A program made the translations under genes and the position numbers. DNA of 64,000 nucleotides, taken from assembly GCA_963787185.1 (NCBI GenBank), contig CAWBCC010000020.1, positions 193,496 to 257,495 of the forward strand, given 5' to 3'. The stretch comes from JAJXZP01 sp963787185. GTDB taxonomy: Bacteria > Spirochaetota > Spirochaetia > Treponematales > Rectinemataceae. This document shows, in pieces, positions 8,598 through 16,387 of the stretch. The notes beneath the pieces are model-generated. The model saw nothing but the letters and a program-made list of their open reading frames with translations. It had not been told where the DNA came from and ran no database searches. Numbering within the stretch: the first letter of the stretch is position 1; each line of letters begins with the position of its first letter.

Positions 8598-9479
8598 ATG
8601 ACGCATCTACTTCTGCAATTCCTCATCATCCTGGGCGTTTCCTTCGTGGCGGGGATAGTCGGGTCCCTCCTGGGCCTCGGCGGGGGCATCATCGTGATCC
8701 CCGCGCTCACTCTCTTTCTCCACGTCGATTTCAGACTCGCCGCCGGGGCGTCCATAGTCTCGATCATCGCCACATCGAGCGGTTCGGCCGCCACCTATGT
8801 CAAGGACCGCCTGTCGAACATCCGCGTCGGGATGTTTCTCGAGATCCTGACGAGCGTGGGCGCCGTCTGCGGCGCCTTCCTCGCGTCCGTCGTCAAAGGC
8901 GAGGCGCTCTACGTGGTTTTCGCCCTCGTGCTCATGTACTCGCTCTATCCGATGGGAAGGAAGGTCGCCGCCGAACTGGGATGGAGGCGATATTCGGAAG
9001 CGGAGCATAGGGCGGCGAAGGCTCCGCCCGATCCCTTGGCCGTAAAGCTGGGGTTTTCGGGCTCCTATTACGACCCGGCGGAGAAACGGCAGATCGACTA
9101 CGATCTGCGGCGCGTGCCGGCGGGCGCCGCGATCATGTACGTCGCGGGGCTCGCCTCCGGGCTTCTCGGCATCGGATCAGGCGTCTTCAAGGTCGTGGCT
9201 CTCGACACGACGATGGGCATGCCCATGAAAGCCTCGACGGCGACGAGTAATTTCATGATCGGGGTGACGGCCGCCGCCAGCGCGGGAATCTACTTCCTGC
9301 GCGGCGACATCGACCCCCTCATCGCCGCCCCTGTCGCGCTCGGCGTCCTCGGCGGCTCTCTCATCGGTACGCGGCTGCTCGCCCGTCTCGCGGGCGCGAG
9401 CATACGCGTCATCTTTTTCGTGGTTCTCGCCGTCATAGCCGTGCAGATGCTTCTGCGGGGTTTCGACATTTCACTATGA
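8598..9479 (+). CDS. TauE/SafE family sulfite/organic anion exporter-like permease
   Basis: This 293-residue integral membrane protein has the two-fold TauE/SafE pattern: GIVGSLLGLGGGIIVIPALT near residues 14-36, and the second copy AGLASGLLGIGSGVFKVVAL near 180-200, each followed by a T/S-rich helix (AGASIVSIIATSSGSAATYV; KASTATSNFMIGVTAAASAG). About eight helices flank a soluble loop at residues 112-165. Family members move sulfite, sulfoacetate or related anions; the substrate here is not predictable. It overlaps or directly abuts the DUF1634 gene, a pairing commonly seen for this family, so the two probably work together. Confidence 0.85.
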   Translation: MTHLLLQFLIILGVSFVAGIVGSLLGLGGGIIVIPALTLFLHVDFRLAAGASIVSIIATSSGSAATYVKDRLSNIRVGMFLEILTSVGAVCGAFLASVVKGEALYVVFALVLMYSLYPMGRKVAAELGWRRYSEAEHRAAKAPPDPLAVKLGFSGSYYDPAEKRQIDYDLRRVPAGAAIMYVAGLASGLLGIGSGVFKVVALDTTMGMPMKASTATSNFMIGVTAAASAGIYFLRGDIDPLIAAPVALGVLGGSLIGTRLLARLAGASIRVIFFVVLAVIAVQMLLRGFDISL

Positions 9480-9490
9480 AAGGATCATCC

Positions 9491-9922
9491 ATGACGACGG
9501 GTGCCGGCGGGTCGGAGAAGGAGCCGGGGGGCAAAAAAAACGAGGGGGGCGAGGACCGCGCCCGCGCCACCGAACTCATGGTGAGTCTGGTGCTCCGATC
9601 CGGCGTTCTCATAAGCGCGGGCGTCATTCTCCTGGGGCTCGTTCTGCTCGCCTATCACGGCTTCAAGGGTTTGGGCGGGAACATCGACTCGGCGCTGAGC
9701 TTCCCGCACACTTTCGGTCGGGTCTTTGCCGGGCTCGCCGGACTCGATCCCATCTCCGTCATTTCCCTGGGCCTCCTCCTCGTCATCATAACGCCCGTCA
9801 CGCGCGTGGCGGTATCCATCATCGCCTTCGTCATGGAGCGCGACTGGCACTATGTCGCGATAACCGCCGTGGTCCTCGCCGTGCTTCTCGTGAGCTTCGC
9901 TCTCGGGAAAGGCGGCTCCTGA
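9491..9922 (+). CDS. DUF1634 family small membrane protein
   Basis: About 143 residues. A charged N-terminus of about 30 residues precedes three transmembrane helices (SGVLISAGVILLGLVLLAYH; ISVISLGLLLVIITPVTRVA; YVAITAVVLAVLLVSFALG). The block PVTRVAVSIIAFVMERDW matches my memory of DUF1634, which typically sits next to TauE-type permeases. The ATG at 9491 is preferred because AAAGGAT lies 5 nt upstream; an ATG at 9476 that overlaps the stop of the permease gene is the alternative. A role as partner or regulator of the permease is inferred from the tight linkage only. Confidence 0.75.
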   Translation: MTTGAGGSEKEPGGKKNEGGEDRARATELMVSLVLRSGVLISAGVILLGLVLLAYHGFKGLGGNIDSALSFPHTFGRVFAGLAGLDPISVISLGLLLVIITPVTRVAVSIIAFVMERDWHYVAITAVVLAVLLVSFALGKGGS

Positions 9923-9932
9923 ACCCTTCGCC

Positions 9933-10319
9933 CTAGCGCGGACCCGACAGGCCGATGGCCTCGATCTCGACGCGGCCGCCCTTGGGCAGGCCGGCCACCT
10001 GGACCGTCGAGCGGGCCGGGTAGGAGCCCGAGAAAAAGGAGCCGTAGACTTCGTTGACCGCGGCGAAGTCGCCCATGTCGGCGAGGAAAATCGTCGTCTT
10101 GACGACGCGGTCCAGGCCCGACCCGGCCGCCGCGAGCACGGCGCGCAGGTTGCGCATGGCCCTATCGGTCTGGGCCCTGACGTCGGAAGCGAGTTCGCCG
10201 CTCGCCGGGTCCAGGCCGAGCTGCCCGGAACAGAACACGAAATCGCCGATCGACACCGCTTGAGAATAGGGACCGAGGGCCTTGGGTGCCTCGGCGCTCG
10301 TCACCGCACACTGTTGCAT
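9933..10319 (-). CDS. ridA: RidA/YjgF family reactive enamine deaminase
   Basis: RidA hydrolyses reactive 2-aminoacrylate-type enamines/imines released by PLP enzymes. The 128-residue product has the usual length and blocks: APKALGPYSQAV near the N-terminus, GQLGLDPASGEL, the helix QTDRAMRNLRAVLAAAGS, VVKTTIFLADMGDF, and PARSTVQVAGLPKGGRVEIE at the end with the conserved substrate-binding Arg (PARS) and Glu (VEIE). The start at 10319 is chosen because GGAGG lies 8 nt upstream, within the short open extension MEVSR. It is convergent with the DUF1634 gene and divergent from a radical SAM gene. Several PLP enzymes elsewhere in the window would generate its substrates. Confidence 0.92.
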   Translation of the reverse strand: MQQCAVTSAEAPKALGPYSQAVSIGDFVFCSGQLGLDPASGELASDVRAQTDRAMRNLRAVLAAAGSGLDRVVKTTIFLADMGDFAAVNEVYGSFFSGSYPARSTVQVAGLPKGGRVEIEAIGLSGPR

Positions 10320-10483
10320 ACGTGAAACCTCCATCTTGGAGCGTCGCGGAACCGCGATGCTCCGGTTCGACTGACAGGCTGCCGACGAGCTTCGAGCCGG
10401 TCGGCAACCTGCTGAGTATCCCGGCCCCTGCCGAGCCCTGTCAAGGCGACTCGAAACGCGCGAGCTTCGAGTCGCGGCGGCCC

Positions 10484-10513
10484 TTGTTCTGCAGGGCCGC
10501 GCGGGGCTAGTAT
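10484..10513 (+). promoter_or_regulatory. Sigma-70 promoter, leaderless type
   Basis: TTGTTC and TAGTAT are separated by 18 nt. The -10 ends 6 nt before the ATG at 10520, and no ribosome-binding site intervenes. Confidence 0.55.
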
Positions 10514-10519
10514 CGCTCC

Positions 10520-11455
10520 ATGACAATGAAGCGCCGCGCGGCCGCCGATGTTTCCGAGCACCGCCGGGATCGGGAGGCGGGACGACTCGTCTATCCCGTC
10601 GTATCGCGGCGCTCGGGCGGTCTTTCGGTCGGCGTCAATCTCTTCCCCGACGCGAAGATCTGCAATTTCAACTGTCCGTACTGCGAGGTCTTTCCCTTTC
10701 CCGCGGCCAAGCCGTTTTCCATAGCCGATTTCGAATCGGAGCTGACCTCTTTTTTGGACGAGGGATGGGCGGCCGCATGGGCGCCGGAGCCTATCCGCGA
10801 TATCTGCATTTCGGGCAACGGCGAGCCCAGTCTCTCCCCCGGCTTAGAGGCGGCGGCGGCCGTCTGCGCCGGCCTGCGTTCGCGCCGTCCCGAGCTTCTG
10901 GGTCCGGCCAAGCTCGTCGTCATCACGAATTCGACCGGTTTTTTGGGCGCGGAGGGGCGCAGAGTCCTGGGCCGCGTCCAGGATCTGGGCTTCGAAATCT
11001 GGGCCAAGCTCGACGGAGGAACTCAGACGGCTTTCGAGCGTATGTCCCGGTCCGGATACGGCCTGGCCGAGATCCTCGCAGGAATCCGAGCCTATGCGGC
11101 CGAGCGCCCCATCGTAATCCAGACGATGCTCTGCGATGTGGAGGGTCGAGCTCCCGGCGGCGAGGAGATGGCGGCCTACGCGACCGTCCTCGCATCCCTG
11201 CTCGGAGGCGGCGCGCGCATCGGCGCGATTCAGCTCTACACCCTCGCCAGGCCCGCCTCGGGCGGCGCTTGTCACGCTCTGGCCGACGCCGATCTCCTTA
11301 GGCTTTCCTCTGAACTGTGCCTCGCTCTGGGGGGCTCCGGCCCCGTGCTGCCCATCGACGCCTTCGGCGCCACCCGAGCGCTCGGGCGGCGAGGAGCCCC
11401 AGGCGGCGCATCGGAGCCCACACCTTCGGAGCCCGCACCTTCGGAGCGACGGTGA
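10520..11455 (+). CDS. Radical SAM protein, COG0731-like
   Basis: This 311-residue protein carries the [4Fe-4S]-SAM motif as CNFNCPYC, near residues 50-57, preceded by SVGVNLFPDAKI. The following ISGNGEPSLSPG is the GGE-like SAM-binding segment. Overall order resembles COG0731 Fe-S oxidoreductases (start YPVVSRRSGGLSVGVNLFP is like the family's VPSRRLGRSLGV). The substrate is unknown. The last 15 residues are low-complexity (PSEPAPSERR) and encoded by a short direct repeat. Its TGA overlaps the GTG of the PHP-domain gene, so the two are translationally coupled. The start codon is set by the promoter 6 nt upstream. Confidence 0.82.
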   Translation: MTMKRRAAADVSEHRRDREAGRLVYPVVSRRSGGLSVGVNLFPDAKICNFNCPYCEVFPFPAAKPFSIADFESELTSFLDEGWAAAWAPEPIRDICISGNGEPSLSPGLEAAAAVCAGLRSRRPELLGPAKLVVITNSTGFLGAEGRRVLGRVQDLGFEIWAKLDGGTQTAFERMSRSGYGLAEILAGIRAYAAERPIVIQTMLCDVEGRAPGGEEMAAYATVLASLLGGGARIGAIQLYTLARPASGGACHALADADLLRLSSELCLALGGSGPVLPIDAFGATRALGRRGAPGGASEPTPSEPAPSERR

Positions 11456-12285
11456 TAGACCTGCACAGCCATTCCACGGCGAGCGACGGCAGCTACACGC
11501 CCGCGGGTCTCGTGGACCTCGCGGTGCAAGTCGGCCTGTCCGCGCTCGCCCTGACCGACCACGATACGATCGCCGGCATTCCCGAGGCCGAGGCGGCCGC
11601 GAAAGCCGGCGGCATGAGGCTCATTCGAGGCGTCGAAGTGGAGATAGCCTTCGAGCCGGGGGAATTTCATCTTCTCGGACTTGGCCTCGAGAGGCTCGAC
11701 GGCGAGTTCGGCGAGGCGCTCGGGCGGCTGGGTCGAGCCCGGGAGGAGCGCAATGCCAGGATCCTGGCCAGGATACGCGACGCGGGCATACCCGCGACGA
11801 TGGACGAACTCCGGCTTCTGGCGGGAAGCGGAAGGGTGGGGCGACCTCACATCGCGGGTCTGCTCGTGCAGCGGAAGGCCGTCCGCACGCGACAGGAAGC
11901 CTTCGACCGCTATCTCGGCAAGGGACGGCCTTTCTACGAGGCCAAGGACTGCCTCGAGCTCCCCGAGGCGATGCGCATGATACGGGAGGCCGGCGGGCGC
12001 GTCATCGTCGCGCATCCGCTTTCGCTGTTCGTCTCCTGGGGGCGCCTGGCGTCCATCATGGACGAATGGAAGGAGCTCGGGATCGACGGCATCGAGGCAT
12101 ATCACCCGACGGCCAAGATCGGCCAGTGTCGCCGGCTCGAGCGCATGGGTCGCGAGCGCGGCTTCATGATCAGCGCCGGCTCGGACTTCCACGGCGCGAT
12201 CCGGCCTGATCGCCGGCTCGGCCGGACGGCCGGCAACCTGCCGATACAGGACTCCTATCTCGAAGAACTCGGCCTTGTGAATTGA
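11452..12285 (+). CDS. PHP-domain phosphoesterase (YciV/RNase AM-like)
   Basis: The 277-residue product is a stand-alone PHP metal-dependent phosphoesterase. Metal-ligand motifs are in family order: DLHSHS (residues 3-8), ALTDHDT, a Glu in GVEVE, GRPHIAGLL, VIVAHP and SAGSDFHG near the C-terminus. These fit the YciV/TrpH group, whose characterised members act as 5'-to-3' exonucleases on short RNA or as nucleoside 3',5'-bisphosphate phosphatases. The GTG at 11452 is chosen because it starts right at the first motif and has GGAG upstream; it overlaps the previous stop by 4 nt. It is convergent with the AI-2E-type gene. Confidence 0.88.
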   Translation: MIDLHSHSTASDGSYTPAGLVDLAVQVGLSALALTDHDTIAGIPEAEAAAKAGGMRLIRGVEVEIAFEPGEFHLLGLGLERLDGEFGEALGRLGRAREERNARILARIRDAGIPATMDELRLLAGSGRVGRPHIAGLLVQRKAVRTRQEAFDRYLGKGRPFYEAKDCLELPEAMRMIREAGGRVIVAHPLSLFVSWGRLASIMDEWKELGIDGIEAYHPTAKIGQCRRLERMGRERGFMISAGSDFHGAIRPDRRLGRTAGNLPIQDSYLEELGLVN

Positions 12286-12337
12286 CGTCGGGGCAATTTG
12301 GCTATTTCAAAAGTCGTCCCGCTTCCCCGAGAAAGCT

Positions 12338-13483
12338 TCATCGATCATTCGGTTTTTCGGCCTTCGATTTTTTTCCCTCCGCTCCCCCCGGCTCGCCCTC
12401 GCCCTCGGTCTCCGCGACTCCGTAGACCTGATGGTAGAGCTCGACGCTCGTAAAGAAGAGAATGAGGATGAGAGGACCGAGGATCAGCCCGTTAAACCCG
12501 AAGACCTCGATACCGCCGAGTATCGAGAAGAGAATGAGCAGGGGATGCATCTCGAGCCGATCCTTGAGCAGATAGGGCCGGATGACCGAGTCGGTGAAGG
12601 TGACGATGGCGACGCCGACCGCCAGGAGTATGAGGGCGGGAACGGGACCCGAGCTGATGGCTTTGATCGCTACGACGGGAAGCAGAGCCAGGGCCGGACC
12701 GGCCACGGGTACGAAGGTGGACAGGGCGGTGATCACGCCGAAAAGCAGCGCGGCCCTGATCCGAAAGACGGTGTACACGATGGACATGACGGTGGCGATG
12801 ATGCACATCACGAGGACGTAGCCGCGAGCCAGGTCCCTGGCGCTGCTCTGGAGCTTCGTGATGAACAACACGGTGTAAGCCCGCTCGATGGGTATCGCGC
12901 CGACGAGTATCTTCATGAGTTGCCGTCCGTCCATCAGGAAGAAATACAGGGTTATGGCGAGGAAGATGATGCCGAGAAGAAGCGAGAAGCTCTTTTGCAG
13001 GAAGACGCCCGACAGGCCCAGAAGACGGTTCCCGCTTCCGTAGAGGAATTCCGACATTTCCTGCCCCAGCCTTACGTGCGAGAGATCGATGAGGCCGTCG
13101 GTGAGCCTGAACACGAAACCGCCCACCTCGCTCATGGGCGACAGATCGAGCCTCGAGGGATCGGCGAGCAAGCTGATCCTGATGGCTCGGCTGAGTTCGA
13201 TTATCTGATGCGCCAGACTGCCGGCCAGGAGGGCCACGGGAACGATGAGGATTAGCACGCCGCCGACGGCGAGGATCACGGAGACGAAGCGTCTCTTTCC
13301 CGGGGATTCGCGTCCCGCGCCCATGTGCCGCAGAAGGAAGGATTGCACGGGTGACAGAATCGCGTAGAGTATGCCCGCCCAGATGAAAATGGTCATGAAG
13401 GGATAGAAAAGTCTGACCACCAGCAGGAGCAGAACCAAAAAAAGCCCGATGAAGAGATATCTCCTCATCCTCGATCCGTCCAT
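12338..13483 (-). CDS. AI-2E family (DUF20) transporter
   Basis: This 381-residue protein has about eight transmembrane helices: two at the N-terminus (LFIGLFLVLLLLVVRLFYPF and a second), a soluble stretch near residues 100-150, and helices from about 150 to 350. FGVITALSTFVPVAGPALAL and LILFSILGGIEVFGFNGLIL are the expected family blocks near the C-terminus. The family exports small molecules or ions (TqsA and UPF0118 proteins; some act as Na+/H+ antiporters), so the substrate is not predictable. It follows the zinc-ribbon gene by 5 nt in the same direction and is probably co-transcribed from the promoter at about 13903. Confidence 0.88.
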   Translation of the reverse strand: MDGSRMRRYLFIGLFLVLLLLVVRLFYPFMTIFIWAGILYAILSPVQSFLLRHMGAGRESPGKRRFVSVILAVGGVLILIVPVALLAGSLAHQIIELSRAIRISLLADPSRLDLSPMSEVGGFVFRLTDGLIDLSHVRLGQEMSEFLYGSGNRLLGLSGVFLQKSFSLLLGIIFLAITLYFFLMDGRQLMKILVGAIPIERAYTVLFITKLQSSARDLARGYVLVMCIIATVMSIVYTVFRIRAALLFGVITALSTFVPVAGPALALLPVVAIKAISSGPVPALILLAVGVAIVTFTDSVIRPYLLKDRLEMHPLLILFSILGGIEVFGFNGLILGPLILILFFTSVELYHQVYGVAETEGEGEPGGAEGKKSKAEKPNDR

Positions 13484-13488
13484 ACGAC

Positions 13489-13896
13489 CTACCTTCGCTT
13501 ACCCCTGCACTCCGGGCAGCCGAGCACATGCACATGTCCGCGGCCGGGCCGCTCGAAGTACCGCGCCACCGCCCAGGCTTCCGGAGCGAGTCGGCCTCCG
13601 CATACCGGACAGATCCTCGGATTGGTCGGTCCCGGAGGCCAGCAGTGGGGACATCCGAATATCCTCATGATTCGGTCGCCTCCGCCGGGCGAAATGTCCG
13701 ACTTGATCCGTTCTCCCGGCCCGAGGAACGAAAGGCAGAGCGGACAGGAGCCCGCTCGAGGCGAAGCCGCCCGCACCGATCCCGCGCGCGTTCTCCTACG
13801 GGCGCGAAGCGGGTCCGCGATCAGGCGATCGCGCAGAACGGCGAAGAGCCCGGCCACAAGAGCGGCCGCGACCAGAGTCGCAATCGCGAAACCCAT
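13489..13896 (-). CDS. Membrane-anchored zinc-ribbon protein, function unknown
   Basis: The 135-residue product starts with one hydrophobic helix (IATLVAAALVAGLFAVL) that should anchor it, followed by an Arg-rich linker. Four CxxC knuckles (CPLC, CPHC, CPVC, CPEC) should form two zinc ribbons. No enzymatic motif is visible. The ATG at 13896 is preferred over an in-frame ATG at 13995 because a TATACT -10 ends 6 nt before it and the longer form begins with non-conserved residues. It is divergent from rsmI and probably co-transcribed with the AI-2E-type permease. Confidence 0.65.
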   Translation of the reverse strand: MGFAIATLVAAALVAGLFAVLRDRLIADPLRARRRTRAGSVRAASPRAGSCPLCLSFLGPGERIKSDISPGGGDRIMRIFGCPHCWPPGPTNPRICPVCGGRLAPEAWAVARYFERPGRGHVHVLGCPECRGKRR

Positions 13897-13902
13897 CGGA
13901 AA

Positions 13903-13908
13903 AGTATA
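13903..13908 (-). promoter_or_regulatory. -10 element of a putative leaderless promoter
   Basis: TATACT on the minus strand ends 6 nt before the ATG at 13896. No convincing -35 is present at the expected distance, so support is moderate. Confidence 0.4.
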
Positions 13909-13949
13909 GCCGCCCGCGGCTTTCCTGGGTAGGGCATGGAGAAAGGTCG

Positions 13950-13979
13950 TTGACCCCGGCCCCTTTCGGTCTCCATACT
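13950..13979 (+). promoter_or_regulatory. Sigma-70 promoter of rsmI, leaderless type
   Basis: TTGACC and CATACT are separated by 18 nt. The -10 ends 7 nt before the ATG at 13987. Confidence 0.6.
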
Positions 13980-13986
13980 CGCGGTC

Positions 13987-14667
13987 ATGGGACAACTATG
14001 CCTCGTCGCTACGCCCATCGGCAATCTGGGCGACATCACGCTCCGCGCCCTCGAGACGCTCAGGCGCGCCGATGCCATCGCCTGCGAGGATACTCGCCAT
14101 ACGCTCAAGCTCCTCACCCATTACGAGATCAGAAAGCCTCTTCTCTCCTGCCACGCCAACGACGAAGAAAGGGGAGCCGCACGGGTGCTCGGGCTCCTTG
14201 CCGAAGGCAAAACGGTCGCCTATTGTTCCGACGCCGGCACGCCCGGGCTCTCTGATCCGGGCTCGCTTCTGGCACGGCGCGCCCGCGATGCCGGCCACGA
14301 TGTGACGCCCCTCCCCGGCCCGAGCGCCTTCGCGGCCCTGATAAGCGCCGCCGGAATCGGCGGCCGTTCTTTCCTTTTCGACGGATTCACCTCGCCGAAA
14401 CCCGGGCGCCGAAGGGCGCGAATCGGAGAGCTCATGGCGCGGGACGAGTCGTTCGTGCTTTATGAATCGCCCCATCGTATCGATAAGCTCCTGTCGGAGA
14501 TCGCCGCGATCGACCCCGACAGGAGGGTCTGTGTGGGGCGGGAGATGACCAAGATTCACGAAGAGTTCGTCGTCGGCACCGCCAAAGAGGCTTTGTCGCG
14601 CTTTTCGGAGGAAGGAGAGCGCCGCGGCGAGTTCGCAGTGCTTGTCGCCGCGGCGGAATTGGCGTAA
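13987..14667 (+). CDS. rsmI: 16S rRNA (cytidine-1402-2'-O)-methyltransferase RsmI
   Basis: RsmI methylates the ribose of C1402 in the decoding centre of 16S rRNA. N-terminal blocks are diagnostic: LCLVATPIGNLGDITLRAL, EDTRHT, SCHANDEE, SDAGTPGLSDPG and PLPGPSAF, all in tetrapyrrole-methylase-fold order. YESPHRI and GREMTKIHEE follow. At 226 residues it is about 50-60 shorter than E. coli RsmI and lacks the C-terminal extension, as many non-proteobacterial members do. The start is set by a promoter 7 nt upstream with no Shine-Dalgarno. Its TAA overlaps the upstream element of the flgM sigma-28 promoter. Confidence 0.93.
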   Translation: MGQLCLVATPIGNLGDITLRALETLRRADAIACEDTRHTLKLLTHYEIRKPLLSCHANDEERGAARVLGLLAEGKTVAYCSDAGTPGLSDPGSLLARRARDAGHDVTPLPGPSAFAALISAAGIGGRSFLFDGFTSPKPGRRRARIGELMARDESFVLYESPHRIDKLLSEIAAIDPDRRVCVGREMTKIHEEFVVGTAKEALSRFSEEGERRGEFAVLVAAAELA

Positions 14668-14692
14668 ACTAATTGTAGTTCACCGCCGATAA
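14665..14692 (+). promoter_or_regulatory. Sigma-28 (FliA) promoter upstream of flgM
   Basis: TAAA (14665-14668) and GCCGATAA (14685-14692) match the FliA consensus TAAA-N15-GCCGATAA with one extra spacer base. The TAAA overlaps the rsmI stop codon. It lies 24 nt before the flgM start, which fits flgM as a class 3 flagellar gene. Confidence 0.75.
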
Positions 14693-14716
14693 TTCTGGTG
14701 AAAGAAGGGGAGCGAG

Positions 14717-15007
14717 ATGACCATAGATCGCCTTAACTCCATGGATCCCATTCGAGACCCCATGAAGCCCGCCCAAACGGGGAGAGCGGACCGGGCCGGC
14801 AAGGGCGACTCCATCTCGATTTCCCAGGATGCCTCCTTCAAAGCCGAGCTTTTTCGCGCCTCCGAGATCGCGAAAGCCGCTCCCGAAATCCGCGGCGACC
14901 GCGTGGCCGAGCTCAAGGCCAGGATCGACCAGCCCGGCTACATCGATGCCGCCGTGCTTTCTCTCACGGCCGACAAGATCCTCGAGCAGTTCTTCGACAG
15001 GACCTGA
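14717..15007 (+). CDS. flgM: Anti-sigma-28 factor FlgM
   Basis: FlgM holds sigma-28 inactive until the flagellar hook-basal body is complete. The 96-residue product has the typical size and arrangement: a disordered, charged N-terminus, then DSISISQDASFKAELFRASE, then RGDRVAELKARIDQPGYIDA and a C-terminal helix ending LTADKILEQFFD, all expected for the sigma-binding half. AGGGGAG lies 5-6 nt before the ATG. Its own promoter is of the sigma-28 type, giving the classic feedback. No other flagellar structural gene is in the window, so flgM is unlinked here. Confidence 0.88.
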   Translation: MTIDRLNSMDPIRDPMKPAQTGRADRAGKGDSISISQDASFKAELFRASEIAKAAPEIRGDRVAELKARIDQPGYIDAAVLSLTADKILEQFFDRT

Positions 15008-15197
15008 CGGCTCCTTCTCCGCCGCGGGAGGGTCGGCGGCCCGCCGCGGACCGCGAACATCGATTGGATAAGGGTCGAAAGCGACCGGCTTTTGATATTG
15101 GCTCAGGGCTCGGGCGGGAGCGCGACTTCCGCCTTTTATTTTGGCCTGTCCGGCGACTCGGTGGGTTGCCGAACAGCCCCGAGGTGGAGGCTCGAGC

Positions 15198-16361
15198 GTG
15201 TCCGATTTTTACTTCCACATCGGTCCGCGAGTGTGGTTCGGTGCAGATGCGCTTCTCCGTCTGCCCCTGCTGGCGGCCGACTTGGCGGGAGCGGGGCGCT
15301 CCCGCATGCTTCTCGTCGCCGATCCTCTTCTCTACGAATCAAAGACGATAGATCGCGTCCGGGGGCTTCTCGAGGAGCGCGAGATACAGGTCCTCGTATT
15401 CGATGAAATTCCCGAACGCGCGACGAGCCGGGCCGCCGAGGATGCGCTGCGGCTCGCCAGAGGAGCCCGCGCTCCCATCGTCGTAGGGCTTGGCGGTCTC
15501 AAAACTCTCATGATCGCCCGCTCGACGGCCGTTCTGGCGGCTTCGGATCTCGATATGGACGCATTTCTGGATGGGGCGAAGGTAGCCGCCGAGCCTCTCC
15601 CCCTGATTGAGATACCCACATCGCTCAGACACGGATTCATGACGGACAATTGCGTCCTTCTGCCCGACGGCAGGGACCGGCGCGTGCGTCTCCTGCGCAC
15701 GCCTTCCGCCGCGCCCGATGCGGTTCTCATCGATCCGACGCTTTCGGCTTCTCTCTCCCCCAAAGTTCGTGCCGCCTGCGCCATAGACGGCCTTCTTGGG
15801 GCGCTCGAGGCCTACGTTTCCTCGAAGGCCACATTCATGAGCGACATCCTTCTCGAAAAGGCCGTGGCTTCCCTGGCCCGGGGGCTCGACGATCTCATCG
15901 TCCGGCCCGACGACCCGGCCGCCCGCTTCGAGGCTTGGAAAGGCTCCCTTCTCGCGTCCCTCGGGATGGGCATGAGCGCCCCGGGCATCGGCACGGCGGT
16001 CGCAGCCGCCGTCAACGCCCGGTGGCCCGTGCCGAAAGCGAGCCTCGCTGCGATTCTGCTTCCCTATTCCATGGAATCGGCCATGAAGAGCAGACTCGAA
16101 AAAATCGCGAAGCTCGCCTCTCTTCTGGGGGGGGAGGATGTCTCGCAGCTGAGCGACGGGGAGGCGGCGGCGAAGGTGGTCGAGTGGCTGAGGACCAAAC
16201 TCGGTCAGCTCAAGATTCCGAGCCGACTCAAGGACTTCGACCTTTCCCTGGATCGCCTGGTCGATACCGCCCGCGACGCTCGCGAGCTCGACTTCATGAA
16301 TTACCTTCCGCGCGCCGCGTCGGTGGACGATGTCTTCGATTTCATGAAGTCCGCCTTCTAG
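15198..16361 (+). CDS. Iron-ADH/glycerol dehydrogenase-fold protein lacking metal and NAD motifs (probable pseudoenzyme)
   Basis: The 387-residue protein follows the group III Fe-alcohol dehydrogenase fold: start FYFHIGPRVWFGADAL, VVGLGGLKTLMIAR in place of the GGGS-x-x-D dinucleotide loop, EIPTSLRHGFMTDNCVLL in place of PTTxGTGSE, and AIDGLLGALEAYVSSKA for D-A-x-x-H-A-x-E-A-Y. The first metal Asp is kept, but all three expected His ligands are replaced (H to G in DGLLGALE; the HxxxH region reads AVAAAVNARWPVPKAS). The start GTG has GGTGGAGG upstream. Catalysis as a normal Fe-ADH is improbable. A structural or regulatory role, or an altered chemistry, is possible. The frame is intact and the codon use normal, so it is not decaying. 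Confidence 0.72.
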   Translation: MSDFYFHIGPRVWFGADALLRLPLLAADLAGAGRSRMLLVADPLLYESKTIDRVRGLLEEREIQVLVFDEIPERATSRAAEDALRLARGARAPIVVGLGGLKTLMIARSTAVLAASDLDMDAFLDGAKVAAEPLPLIEIPTSLRHGFMTDNCVLLPDGRDRRVRLLRTPSAAPDAVLIDPTLSASLSPKVRAACAIDGLLGALEAYVSSKATFMSDILLEKAVASLARGLDDLIVRPDDPAARFEAWKGSLLASLGMGMSAPGIGTAVAAAVNARWPVPKASLAAILLPYSMESAMKSRLEKIAKLASLLGGEDVSQLSDGEAAAKVVEWLRTKLGQLKIPSRLKDFDLSLDRLVDTARDARELDFMNYLPRAASVDDVFDFMKSAF

Positions 16362-16387
16362 AATCTCCGTCCGGAGAGCCGCTTCCC

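Noticed and set aside
10331..10526. Extended N-terminus of RidA to 10526
   Set aside because: Those residues are Arg-rich and non-conserved, and would overlap the radical SAM promoter. GGAGG selects 10319.
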